NCBI GenBank assembly: GCA_964019415.1
Contig: OZ025881.1
Span: 6,241,524 to 6,305,523, forward strand
Source of the DNA: Ianthella basta
Lineage: Eukaryota > Porifera > Demospongiae > Verongiida > Ianthellidae
Length of the DNA: 64,000 nucleotides
Reading direction: 5' to 3'
Below, one piece after another: positions 25,398 through 35,409 of the stretch (the first letter of the stretch is position 1; the number at the start of each line of letters is the position of its first letter). Made by a program: the position numbers and the translations under genes. A model generated the notes under the pieces. The model had not been told where the DNA came from, did no database searches, and saw only the letters and a program-made list of their open reading frames with translations.

Positions 25398-25856
25398 TTA
25401 CGTAACACTGGTGAGAACAGCGAGGTGTGAAATTTGTACGGGCAAGATGGAAGTGCCACGCTGTGCTGTGTGTTCCTGCAGCGTGGCAAATCCTTCTTTT
25501 TGCAGGCGAATAGAGAGTAGCCCTTTGGTTCTCGCCTTTGCCAAGTGTAACATCGGGCTTCGAATTGCAGAAACTGAAAGTAGTAACCAGTACGTGTGTC
25601 GAACGTGCTTTTCCAAGCTGGAGAAAGGCAGCAAGGCGGAGGGAAGAGTGGCGGAGCAGAGAGACTTGCCCTCCCCTGTTGGGAGGAAAACGAAGACGTC
25701 GCGTCCCTTTACGAAGTCCAAAATCGCCTCTTCCTGATCTGTGGGCTTCTCGTAGTCGGGTATTACGTGCGCTTCCAGAATAACACTGTTCACTGCGGCC
25801 GAAGGTAGCCTTGCGCCCAATCCTGGGAAGCTCACTTCTCCCATCGAAGCTGCCAT
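25398..25856 (-). pseudogene. RecQ-like helicase N-terminal fragment inside E2
   Basis: The frame starts MAASMGEVSF and contains the helicase lead QEEAILDFVKGRDVFVFL followed by PTGEGKSLC, an intact Walker A (TG-x-GKS). Helicase similarity ends about 25700. The rest of the open frame is antisense to the Cys-rich fragment. It would be the first exon of an SF2 RecQ-type helicase, with all later motifs (DEAH, SAT, motif VI) absent. Confidence 0.6.
25447..25737 (+). pseudogene. Cys-rich zinc-binding fragment inside E2
   Basis: The frame from MEVPRCAVCSCSV shows C-x2-C near the start, CRRI, then YVCRTCFSKLEK, i.e. two CxxC pairs that could bind one zinc. It begins 66 bp inside the left TIR and overlaps the helicase fragment on the other strand. 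Family not recognised. It parallels the fragment at 873-1100. Confidence 0.4.
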
Positions 25857-26293
25857 CTCGCTGCTAGCATAGATCTATGCTGCTAGGTAGGTGTGAACGC
25901 CAGAGGTGTGAATGTTATGCATAACATGCCACTAATGAGCTGTTGTGTAATCTGATTGGCCAGCACACATTCCTGCTGGGAATGGACTTCCGGGCCCAAG
26001 AAAGTCGACCATAGTCGCCAGACCACCTTTTCGGGCCATTGCAAAATGGCGGCCGGAAGTGGGCTGGGGACGAGACTAGTGGTCTGGTATCTTTGGGCCC
26101 AGGGGCAGGGGGGTCGGTCAAGGTCACGTGTGTCCGCAAAATGGCCGACGCGGCTGCTCTTTACTGTGTATTTTACCTATAGAGATGTTGCAACGCGTCA
26201 TAGGTGTCACGTGACATCTTACTTCCGCATGGCAAAAGGTGTGCGTAAATACATTGACGAAGAGCGAGATTCGACCCGTAGGACATCGCCTCG

Positions 26294-27390
26294 ATGGTAC
26301 TTTCATGCTGCGCGCCGTTTTGCGCTAACAGAGCGACGAAGGAAGCCAAGGAGAAGGGAATCTGCTTCTATCGACTTCCACAAGACCCCATAAAGAGAGG
26401 ATTGTGGCTTACGGCGATCAACAGGAAGGACTACAATCCTGGACCGAACACTTACATTTGCAGCGAGCATTTCGTTGGCGGTGAGTGGCAAATCAATAGC
26501 CAACTGCCTCTGTATCTGTATATTTATTATTCTAACACGTTGCACATATAATTGTAGGTAAAAGGAGTGATGATCCACAGTCTCCATCCTACTCACCGTC
26601 GATATTTGGGCAAACTAGGGATCCTGCTAAGGGGCTTACTGCAATGCAGCAACAGAGGAGATATGAAGCAGTGAAGCGCAGGCAACAACAAAAAGATGAA
26701 GCAGAAGTGGTGGAGGAAGGGGAAATCAGTGAAGACACAGTGGAAAAGATGAGTGAAGATGCAATGGAAACAGATCAGCCATTATCCTCTGATATAGTTA
26801 CGGCTGATGAATCTTTGGAGGACTCCTTTAAATCTCTTGAGCAAGATTACCAGTTAAGGCTTGAGGAGCTGCAAGCTGCAAAGTGTAGTGCTGCATTGGG
26901 TAGAGGCTTTCCTGACGAAACTATGCTGAAGGGAGATGACAAAATGTGTTCCTTCTACACGGGCCTTCCTAGTTATACAATTATAATGTCCTTGTTCAGG
27001 TACACCACAAGGAGACTTCCAGAGAGTTCAGCAAACAAATTAACCAACTTCCAGTGCTTTCTATTAACACTGATGAAGCTACGACTGAACCTTTCAAACT
27101 TCGACTTAGCTTTCAGATTCTGCATTCATGAGACAACAGTAGGCAGGATTATAACCAAGTGGCTGCAGCTTATGGACATTCGAATGACATTATTGATCCA
27201 GTGGCCTGACAGGGAAAGGACTAAAGCAACAATGCCATGGTGCTTTAGGTCACACTATGGACTAAGTGTGACATCAATCATCGATTGTTTCGAGATTTTC
27301 ATTTTCATTGCTGGTCAACAGGGGCAATGCGCTCGACATGAAGGCCTGCACTGTGCCAGACAGCAAAATCACAGTATGCACGCCTTGTAA
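26294..27390 (+). CDS. THAP-domain transposase, C-terminally truncated (ISL2EU)
   Basis: Two exons, 26294-26480 and 26558-27390 (339 aa). Residues 5-60 are a THAP zinc finger: C6-x3-C10, then LP29, W38, C56-x2-H59 and F60. An acidic linker and coiled segment follow. Residues about 215-260 form the helix-turn-helix seen before DDE_4-type transposases (FQCFLLTLMKLRLNL...TTVGRIITKW). The catalytic part begins FRSHYGLSVTSIIDCFEIFI (first Asp), but the frame then runs into sequence antisense to the YqaJ gene, so the remaining D and E are missing. It is probably inactive because of an internal deletion at about 27300. Confidence 0.85.
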
Positions 27391-28957
27391 CATGCAACTG
27401 CAACTGGCATTGTAGGTAATATGGATGGTCCGTTGCCAGATGTAGGGATCCTGTTGCGGTTTTCTGCAGACAAAAATCCTTCTGCTGCTCAGCAACCTCT
27501 TCCAGAGATGCAGCATCCCTGGCACTCCAAGGACACTTTACTTCAACAATTCCAAGCCCACAACAAGTACAGTGCACCAAAGCATCAGGTGATGCACCAA
27601 GATAGGGAGCTTTTTGATCAACAAACAAGCCACATGCCTTGATATTCAAGCCCACATGTCCATCCATCCTTGACTTGTAAGCCTCTATTGCCTGATCTTC
27701 ATGAGTAGATCCATACGCGGTAGCATCAGTAGTAAATCTGTATGATTCTGGATAGCACACTTTTCGGACTAGTGACAAGGATGGCTGGTGTGAGTCGGTA
27801 TGACACACTTGGTGAAACTGAGAGGCTGTGATACGACCAGCCCTATACTTAAACCACTGCTTGTTCTTAGCCTGACCTCTCGTCAGTTCTTCCAAGTGGC
27901 TGACTTGCTCCTCGCTGATTGCCTCTCGACACACATTCTCAACTTTCCCCAGCAATTGAGTATAGTTCAGGTCAAGGTAATCTGGCTCGTATAGATCTTG
28001 AAGGAGAGGTGGTAGGTGATCTGAAGCTGTGGTGAAACGCTCACAATACTCCTCCGTCAGGCTGAGTATAGCTGGCTTCCTATTCGTGTCCTTGCTAAGG
28101 TCACTGAGAAGCTCTGCCAGCTCTTGCTGGGTAGGTGCCTGCTTGGCTACCATTTCCTTCCATTTCGAACTTGAAGTTGACACTTTATTCCTCTGTGAGG
28201 CTGTCTTCTCTAGTTCTTCCATGGTAAGGTATGGCACCTGGCTACAAGCCATTGGCATGGATGGAGGTAACCACATGTTAGGCTTGGAGGTGCAGGTGGC
28301 ATCGCGACGAATCCGAACGGCAGTCTCCAGCCAGTAAAGCATAGCTGCAACGTGGGAGCATGTTTCTGCCAAGCCAGCCATGCACGTGCAGTGGCCACAT
28401 TTAACTGTACCATTCTTCTGGATGGCTACCCATGGTCTTAGAGGGCTTAAGCTGGCTGCGTACGAATGCTTTACTCTTCCAGTCAAAAGGACAATGTCGC
28501 CATACAGCTTCCAGGATGCTTCAAGGACCCATCCATCAATAAAGTACTTGTATGCGTCCAGGCTTTTGTAATTTCTTACTTCTTCTTCCGTCTTAAAACT
28601 GGTAGTGAATATCAGATAATGGTACAGGTCGGGATACCTGTGTGTGAGAAATTCAAGAAAGGACAAGTGGTGAACAAGGTGACATGAACAGGGATAATGT
28701 TATAGAGTTAATAGCACTTGCATACGGGAGCCTACAAGACAGAACAACTAAAGAATCAAGTGCAGGCTGCGTAGCTACGCGTGCATATGCCGTACTCACA
28801 TGAAATCTGGAAGATCGTCCTCCATCTGCGAAAAGGCGTCCTTCTTCAACCAATATGGGTCTTCGCCATTAAAAAGAGCTATCTTCTGGGTGTACCGCTT
28901 CTTGCTTGCACTGTCCAGAGTGAAATAATAGTCGGAGAGCCGCTTTCGATCTGCCAT
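27305..28957 (-). CDS. SWIM zinc finger / YqaJ-like exonuclease (ISL2EU second protein)
   Basis: Two exons on minus: 28800-28957 and 27305-28637 (1491 nt, 496 aa). An alternative ATG lies at 29020. A SWIM finger (CGHCTCMAGLAETCSH) lies near residue 135. The C-terminal half is a YqaJ/lambda-exonuclease fold: YRAGRITASQFHQV, LGASPDALV (metal Asp), GIVEVKCPWS (catalytic E-x-K) and YYLQCQLQLHV. All expected catalytic residues are present. It overlaps the transposase gene tail to tail by 86 bp. In the family it is assumed to help transposition; the role is not proven. Confidence 0.9.
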
Positions 28958-29062
28958 CGCACTGCAAGAGCCGTTTTCTGCACCTCGCGCAGGTATTATC
29001 GCACTTCTTTTGCCATGCACGCGTCATGCACGTGATCGCCGTGACGTCACATGCAACATCTC

Positions 29063-30411
29063 TATACTAGCAAAGAGCAGACATATTTCGAAAAACACGT
29101 CGCATCGCTTGTTTCTTTGCTTCTGAGCACACAGTTGGACAAGGGCTATCAGAAAATGGACCCTTCCCCGCCCTTCCCCAGCATCTAGGTAGGTTTTGCG
29201 AGCCATTTCCAGCACCGGTGTACGAGTGTTCGCTGCTGCTGGCTACGAGGCAGATGAAGCCTAATCTGGAGTACTGAGCAAGTGCTCCTGTGGAAGTGAC
29301 TCCTTAGAAGCTGGTAGCGAGTCCTCATTGATCACTTCAGGACTGCAAGACTGATAGGTTGACTGCTTCTGCAATGGGAGTGCAATCGGCACCCACGTTC
29401 TTGCAATCGTCTTGGTTCTGTACACGATTTGTCACATTCGATAGCAGGGATGCTAGAAATGGCTTAAGCGTGCCGGCAATCCTCAGGAAACGCTGCAATA
29501 ACTTGCAAAACTAAATCGTGAAAGCGGTCAGACAATTAAGCCCAATCCACCGTATGGCTCCTTTGCTACGTACGTACGGGTCATACCAGGGGCGCGAATG
29601 CAGTACAAGGCCCTGCCATGGCTCAGGGTATGCACATTCGGCCTTGGAGCACAGTCAGCTAACATATGGATACGCGATTGGAATGTCAGGAATGCAATTA
29701 TTGAGGTGCTGGTATTGCGCAATCCCAGGACTTGTCCGACCCCCCCTGGCCCAGGGGAGGCCGAATGTGCATACCCTGAGCCATGGCAGGGCCTTGTACT
29801 GCATTCCCGCCCCTGGTATGACCAGTACGTACGTAGCCAAGGAGCCATACGGTGGATTGGGCTTAATTGTCTGACCGCTTTCACGATTTAGTTTTGCAAG
29901 TTATCGCAGCGTTTCTTGAGGATTGCCAGGACGCTTAAGCCATTTCTAGCATCCCTGCTATCGAATGTGACAAATCATGTACAGAACCAAGACGATTGTA
30001 AGGACGTGGCTGCCGATTGCACTCCCATTGCAGAAGCAGTCAACCTATCAGTCTTGCAGTCCTGAAGTGATCAATGAGGACTCGCTGCCAGCTTCTAAGG
30101 AGTCACTTCCACAGGAGCACTTGCTCAGAACACCAGATTAGGCTCCATCTGCCTCGTAGCCAGCATGAGAGAACACTCGTACACCGGTGTTGGAAAATGC
30201 TCGCAAAACCTACCTAGATGCTGGGGAAGGGCAGGGAAGGGTCCATTTTCTGATAGCCCTTGTCCAACTGTGTGCTCAGAAGCAAAGAAACAAGCGATGC
30301 GACGTGTTTTTCGAAATATGTCTGCTCTTAGCTAGTATAGGTAAAATACACAGTAAAGAGCAGCAGCGTCGGCCATTTTGCGGACACACGTGACCTTGAC
30401 CGACCCCCCTG
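29063..30411. repeat. Long inverted repeat of E3 arms
   Basis: About 29067-29700 and 29760-30345 are mutual inverses, with small differences, because of the head-to-head E3 copies. The palindrome could form a hairpin of several hundred base pairs. No gene is supported in it. Confidence 0.75.
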
Positions 30412-30816
30412 CTTTGGGCCGATTCCTTGGTTCTCGCCATCCCAAATAATTCTGGCCAATCAGATCGCTGCTTGGTCACGTGTCTGCTGAAACCCACGCA
30501 CGAATCTCGTACGTGCAGCCGAATAGGGAGGAGTCTCAAAGTGTAAGCGTTCTTTCTTGGATTATGAATAGTCCACGATTGGGATTCAGTTCTGGGGCAT
30601 ATCCAGGATCCATAAAAGAACGTTTGAGAGTCATCTTCCATATCTTCACGTACGAGGCTCACGCGTGGTTTCGTAAGCACGTGATCAAGCGGCGATCTGA
30701 TTGGCCAAAAGTATTCGAGATACGTCGAGGCGAGCCAAGGAATGGGTCCAAAGATACCAGACCACCTTTTCCGCGGCCATTTTGTTAGCGGAAGTGGTGG
30801 GCTGGGTACGAGACTA

Positions 30817-30839
30817 CCTAACCCTAACCCTAACCCTAA
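30817..30839. repeat. Interstitial telomere-like (CCTAAC)n
   Basis: About four CCCTAA units, with a further unit and a half left of E1 (25225-25235). It is the animal telomere repeat, here internal and used as the E1 insertion site. Confidence 0.85.
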
Positions 30840-31535
30840 TACTAAATAATTTATACAGAATATAATATCGCAACCTACGGTGTTGTTTTATATAATTTTG
30901 CTGAGCTGGCTGCCGGACAATAGCCACTCCGTTAACATAAATAACTCCATTATCCTGTCACACAGCAGATATAAGGGGGAATCCCCATCCCCACGTCACA
31001 ATTCTCTCTCGCCGCGTAGAGCAGCACGACGGTGCATTAATGACTTGTAGTACGGATTGCAGAATTCATCTTTGATCACTACAGCCCATATGTTTTACAC
31101 GTGTGAGAAAGGTATGTGAGTAATGCATGCAAGGGACACCCATGATCTTTGTGGAGTGGTGATGGAGCTTTGATTGCAGCTGCATTGTCTCATCTGAGAT
31201 GTCTGTAGCTAGCTAGATGTGATCCACTCATAGCTATGTCAGAGATGGGTCAAGGAAAGAAATGCTGATGGTTGCAGAAGACAGTGGCCTCTTGACATCT
31301 GCACACGTTCACCACGTGCTCAAGAGTGGCATGCAACCAATGAAGAGCCATGATGGTTCATGAGCACATGCACCCATGCATCATGCACCCACTAGAAACA
31401 GCCTCCTTTCCTCTGCCATGTGAGGTGATACTAACTTTGGCCAGTTCCCATGGACACCATCTCAGCAGAGACAGGTTTCCACTCCAATTTCACAATTCTG
31501 CAAGCAATTGTATTGCACATTGTCAAGTACAATGA

Positions 31536-33910
31536 CTATAGAGTACTTGTAGTGTACTGCTCAGACACTTGATCATGAGGCAAAAGTGGACTGCGCTCAG
31601 TCAGCTCAGGCCTTGTGGGGCGTGTGGAAGACCTCCTGCACTTAAAGTATACGTATATAAAGACACCAATACACACAATTAGTATCACAACGCCACTGAA
31701 AACAGCAGTTCCAAGACCTTCGTTTACCCTAGCCACATTGGTACCACCTGGGGATTGTTTGGCAGGTGTGAGTGGCCAAAGTGGGACAAAGAGTTGCTCC
31801 TCAAATAGGAATGCTTGCTGCAAGGGAAAAAAAGAGTGCAGCGACACATCACATTAAAACGATGTGCTGTGGTAGTGGCTCATGCTACTGCCCTGAACTT
31901 GTCTGGGAGCTAGTGGTTGAGCAGAAACACATAGCAATGAGTAAACAACAAGATAACTATATTATAGGACGTTTCAACCACAAAGATCTTCTTCAGCTAC
32001 AAACGTCTCACCAAATCCGCGGACAAGTAAACACAGCAGGGTAGCCAACTGTAGGCAAAATGTAACATACTCCCTTTGCCAATTTTTGGCACATGATTTT
32101 CATATGCAATATAATTATGATATCATTATTCACATTCTGGTCACATTCTTTGGTTCGCAATGGCAATGTTTACTTTGTTGTTGACGTCTGTTACTGTTGC
32201 TAAGCCTATCTTTGGTTCACAGTAATGATTTGGCTGTTACAAATCGAGCAATGGCCTAATGGAGACTTAGAGTGTTCTATATAGCAAAGCTCCATAGAGA
32301 TCTTTTATGAGGGCAAGAAGCAGCTGCCTTCCTCATGCAAGAAGTATCACAAACCTGTTCTAAGTTGACATGAATGGTATAGCATGCTCTACTTCAGTGT
32401 GTTTTTCAAAGGTTGATATAATTTTAGAAGACCAAACAAAGCAATGCATGCATGCATGCATGAAGGGACAGTTAAACTTTTGGTGGCACTCCAATTTCCA
32501 TGGAGGTGCTGTAAATGTTTTTGACATGCATTCAAGCAAATCACATGACCACCCACCCTAAGTCAATATAAATTCAAGTTCAATTTGTGTTTGCATGCAT
32601 ATTTTAACCTACATAGACATTTTCAGCAGATGCAAAGCACGCATTGTCTTCTGCAGATCCTTCACTCAGGGCAATGAAAAAACTATCATCACTTGGGAAG
32701 GAGAGAGGAGAGGATTATAAACCCCATCAAGACAGGCATCTGTCAGTACATGCACCTGAACAGCTGAACTGAGTGAATCACCTCAGGAAGTTAATCTGCG
32801 ACTTATTAGGCTGTTCTTCATTGTAGTCAATAGTGATCTTCACATTGGATAGAAACATCTTTGGCCCAGTCACATTGGAACACGCCTGTGAATATGAAGA
32901 ACACAAAGTTGTGAGCTGCAAATTAATAGTGTACCATGTCTTCCATTCTATGCACATCTTTCGATATTTTTCTCACAAAAGGCTTGACTGCATGTAGCAG
33001 TTGTCGCACCATCGGGGAACAGTTAGTCTGGCTAGCTGTCTTGTACTTCCTAGCTACCCACCAGATAGTGTGTGTCAGTGAGAAAGTAGGGTGTAGCAGA
33101 ATTTAAGCAAATGCTACTCCTTGCTTTGATCCCGTTCATCTGTGACATCGTGAGGATGTATGTACACCTGATTCACACACTTAATCATCAAACCTCTTTA
33201 TACTCCACTATTGTCAGTAAACGTCTTGGCGAGGTTTTGAAATTTACAGCTTCTGCTAGATCCTCTACTTTCTCACAGTAGCAGACAAGAAGTAGGGGCA
33301 GCAAGCCAGATCAGGGAACAGGAAATCCATTAAAGTCTACAACCCATAAGTAAAACCATGGTGGTATTTCTATCAAGCTTCTCCTTGCGATAAAGCTCAC
33401 CATTACACCTGGCTCTCCTTTGCAATGGACATCACCGCACAATCCGATTGTGTATGTGTTCCCTGTGTCACACTGTACACTGCATGTAGTGTGAGGTGAG
33501 GGTTACGAAGTGAGGAATGAGGGTGCATGGGTTGTAAGGGTTAGAAGAATGGTGGGAGAAGCAGAAGGTGAGCTACATCAGACTACTGCTTACTAGTCTC
33601 GCGTAGCCATACCGCCATCTTTTGCGAAGGCGGGGTCTGAGCAAAGATGGCGGTCTGGCTACGCGAGACTAACTGCTTACTGAGATACACTCCCGACCAA
33701 TATTGCGTCATGTGGCGCCAGAAGTGTCCCTACGTACCTGACGTGCTTGTAGTTCTTCCGGAAATTCAGAACTACTCTATCTCCTGTACAGTCCCAGGAA
33801 CACTTTGAACCCATTCGTCGCATACAGCGTGGTAGCGATAAGGTCGGTAGCGCCAACGTTGGGGTAAGCGTGACAAGTATCCACAGACACAGTAAAGTAC
33901 ATTTCTCCAT
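31536..33910 (-). CDS. P2: type I membrane protein, P family
   Basis: Five exons on minus: 33738-33910, 33401-33479, 32782-32885, 32613-32691 and 31536-31817 (717 nt, 238 aa). Signal peptide MEKCTLLCLWILVTLTPTLA; ectodomain Cys motifs CSWDC, QCDTGN, LCGDVHC, ACSNVTG (N-glycosylation) and NACFASA; TM helix FSGVVILIVCIGVFIYVYF; tail with RSPLLPHDQ in context E-R-S-P-L-L, a canonical acidic dileucine endolysosomal signal, ending YTTSTL. Function unknown. The likely location is the endolysosomal or plasma membrane, by inference. It pairs with P4 (segmental duplicate) in sequence and tail. Confidence 0.75.
33585..33680. mobile_element. 78-bp hairpin MITE in P2 intron 1, 9-bp TSD
   Basis: TAGTCTCGCGTAGCC...GGCTACGCGAGACTA at 33594-33671, flanked by perfect ACTGCTTAC repeats (33585-33593, 33672-33680). 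The same site in P4 (about 46835-46855) is empty, so it inserted after the duplication or was lost from B. Confidence 0.92.
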
Positions 33911-34249
33911 GATAGCTAAATCACAATCAATCCCTCGTCAGCCAAGTCTTAGTGGACAGTATTTATCAGTCTGACTCCGTCTTTCGCCGCATTTCGCGCG
34001 TTCTGTAATCTGATTGGAGGCGCCGGAATCTCAAATCCCTGCACAACTTCCGAATACGAGTTGCACCAGACCCTAATTTTGCGCAGGGGCGCTTAGGGTC
34101 TGGTCTCCAGACTACTACCGCTGGTAAGTCCCTCCATTTTATATGTCAACGTCATAATAATAATTAATAGAGTGCGCACGTGCAAAAACAGCACTAGGGT
34201 ACAAACCCAATGAGGCACTGTCACGTGTAGTCACATACAACATAGATGT

Positions 34250-35215
34250 ACATGTAGTTCACAAAACAATCAAGCTGAGCGCAATGGAGCACAACACGAG
34301 CCAGTTGAAAATGTACAGATGCGGGCAGCAAGAATCTCTTTAGGGGCGGGGAGACTACACCCTTTGGTCTCCCTGCAATTTGAGATGAACATGCTACCAA
34401 TGAAATGGGTGGCAATGAAGAGAAGTATTGAGTTCTGGGTGCAGGTAATGAGGATGACTGATGGCAGGTTATTAAAAGTTGTGATGCTTGAAGCCTTGGA
34501 AGTAGGGTGTAAAGTGCGGTGGGTGAAAGAGCTGCAACAACGTTTTGTGAGGTTCAAATGGAAGGGGTTAGATGCCGAGGCTGTGAGTGGATTGACAATG
34601 AAAGAAGTAAAGCAGGTGTTGAAGGACATAGCATGGAGGGAAGTGAGAGAGGTATGGAGGGAAGCAGCGGGGAGCAGCCAAAGTTGGAAGTGATTGAGAG
34701 TTTAATGGATGCCAAATGCAAGGCGTGGTGTGTGGAGATAGAGTGTAAGATGCAAAGGAGGATGATGGTGAAGCTACGAAGGGAGCAGCAGAATTAAGGG
34801 TAAAAACTGGCAGATGGTGTGAGTTAAGTAGGGGCGAACGACTTTGTAAGAACTGTGACAATGGTGAAGTGGAAGATGTTAAGCACTTTATGTTCCAGTG
34901 TGTATTTGTGGTAGAAGAGAGGAGAGAATTGGCAAGGCTGATGAAGGAGATAGTGGTGGGATGGGAGAGCATGAAGGACGACGAGAGGGTGATATGGGTA
35001 CTGGAGGAGGCATGCAGAGATGGAAGAGTGCAGAAGGCGCTGCAGAGGATGTGGCTGAAAAGGACAAGCTACCCTTAAAGAACTATGCCCTTTGTGATTC
35101 TTTTGACACTTTGTTACATTCAATTATATTATAGTGCTGTATGGGGCTGACACCCTAGTGTTTGTATTATACAACACAGTGCACTTAAATAATAATAATA
35201 ATAATAATAATATAA
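34250..35215 (+). mobile_element. 3' fragment of a non-LTR retrotransposon (LINE)
   Basis: Broken frames on + resemble the end of a LINE reverse transcriptase: a helical thumb region (34319-34693), then GRWCELSRGERLCKNC...EDVKHFMFQC, a Cys-x2-Cys...H-x3-C knuckle. It ends in an (AAT)n tail at 35189-35210. Stops and frameshifts separate the parts. It is absent from unit B. Confidence 0.6.
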
Positions 35216-35230
35216 AAATGGAGGCGACGA

Positions 35231-35409
35231 AAGTGGGAACAGGCGCCTTAGTTAGCTGAAAGTTGTCCTGAAAGTTCAAGAATTTTCCGACTTCCAAACA
35301 GTTAGCTACACAAGCATTGCTTGAGCTTTTCTTGCTCACGGCACGTCGGGGAAAGTGCCAAGGTTGGGGAGAAGGACCGAAAAGCACACAGAAATAATAC
35401 TTTTAACAT
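35231..35409 (-). pseudogene. Relic first exon of a sixth P-family copy
   Basis: Minus-strand sequence from ATG at 35409 aligns with P1 exon 1 (MLKVLFLCAF..., PTLALS, then EVGKFLNF in another frame). A frameshift and a stop break it, and no exons 2-5 follow. It is closest to P1, not to P2-P5. Confidence 0.65.

Larger units (their letters stand above)
25287..26087. mobile_element. E2: 783-bp TIR element with 86-bp perfect TIRs and 9-bp TSD
   Basis: Element 25296-26078, inserted in the left arm of E1 with target duplication GTGGTCTGG (25287-25295, 26079-26087). TIRs 25296-25381 and 25993-26078 are perfect inverses. The inside carries a Cys-rich fragment on + and a RecQ-like helicase start on -, both pointing inward. 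This is the same layout as M1 in reversed orientation. Confidence 0.88.
26178..29066. mobile_element. ISL2EU-type DNA transposon (2.88 kb) with TATA target duplication
   Basis: Element 26182-29062 with short TIRs GAGATGTTGCA / TGCAACATCTC, flanked by TATA on both sides (equally TA with a TAGAGATGTTGCA TIR). The inverted copy of E3 at about 30340 shows the unoccupied site ACCTATACTAG. It encodes a THAP/DDE transposase on + and a SWIM/YqaJ nuclease on -, convergent, the two-gene plan described for ISL2EU transposons. The transposase is internally deleted. Confidence 0.88.
26091..30420. mobile_element. E3: composite TIR element (CAGGGG...GTCGG ends), 9-bp TSD
   Basis: Element 26100-30411, flanked by CTTTGGGCC at 26091-26099 and 30412-30420. 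One full copy (26100-29750, interrupted by the ISL2EU element) ends CTTGTCCGACCCCCCCTG. It is followed head-to-head by an inverted partial copy (29751-30411). An uninterrupted single copy of the same family sits at 50168-51350, which confirms the ends. No coding capacity of its own was recognised. Confidence 0.75.
25227..30825. mobile_element. E1: TAGTCTCG TIR element split by nested insertions
   Basis: Element 25236-30816. It starts TAGTCTCGTTCCCAGCCCAC and ends GTGGGCTGGGTACGAGACTA. It is flanked by the 9-bp repeat CCTAACCCT (25227-25235, 30817-30825). Its two arms (left arm interrupted by E2 and E3, continuing at 30421-30516; right arm about 30640-30816) are complementary over about 180 bp, so without insertions it is a MITE of only about 0.5 kb. 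Confidence 0.75.
25168..30937. mobile_element. E0: outermost inverted-repeat boundary of the transposon nest
   Basis: About 55 bp at 25173-25228 (ATTGGTCCGGCAGCCAGCTC...) is the inverse of 30878-30935 (...GAGCTGGCTGCCGGACAATA). Everything between is a stack: E1 inside telomere-like repeats, with E2 and E3 inside E1 and an ISL2EU element inside E3. The left end touches the P1 start codon. Confidence 0.6.

Noticed and set aside
29518..29891. Paired open frames on both strands (KAVRQLSPIHRMAP... type).
   Set aside because: They mirror each other because the sequence is a long inverted repeat of E3; no domain or homology seen.
31536..33910. Assigning the P ectodomain to the mannose-6-phosphate-receptor homology (MRH) fold because of the LCG...C...AC pattern and sorting tail.
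   Set aside because: The characteristic MRH sugar-binding residues and cysteine order cannot be matched by eye; left as unknown.
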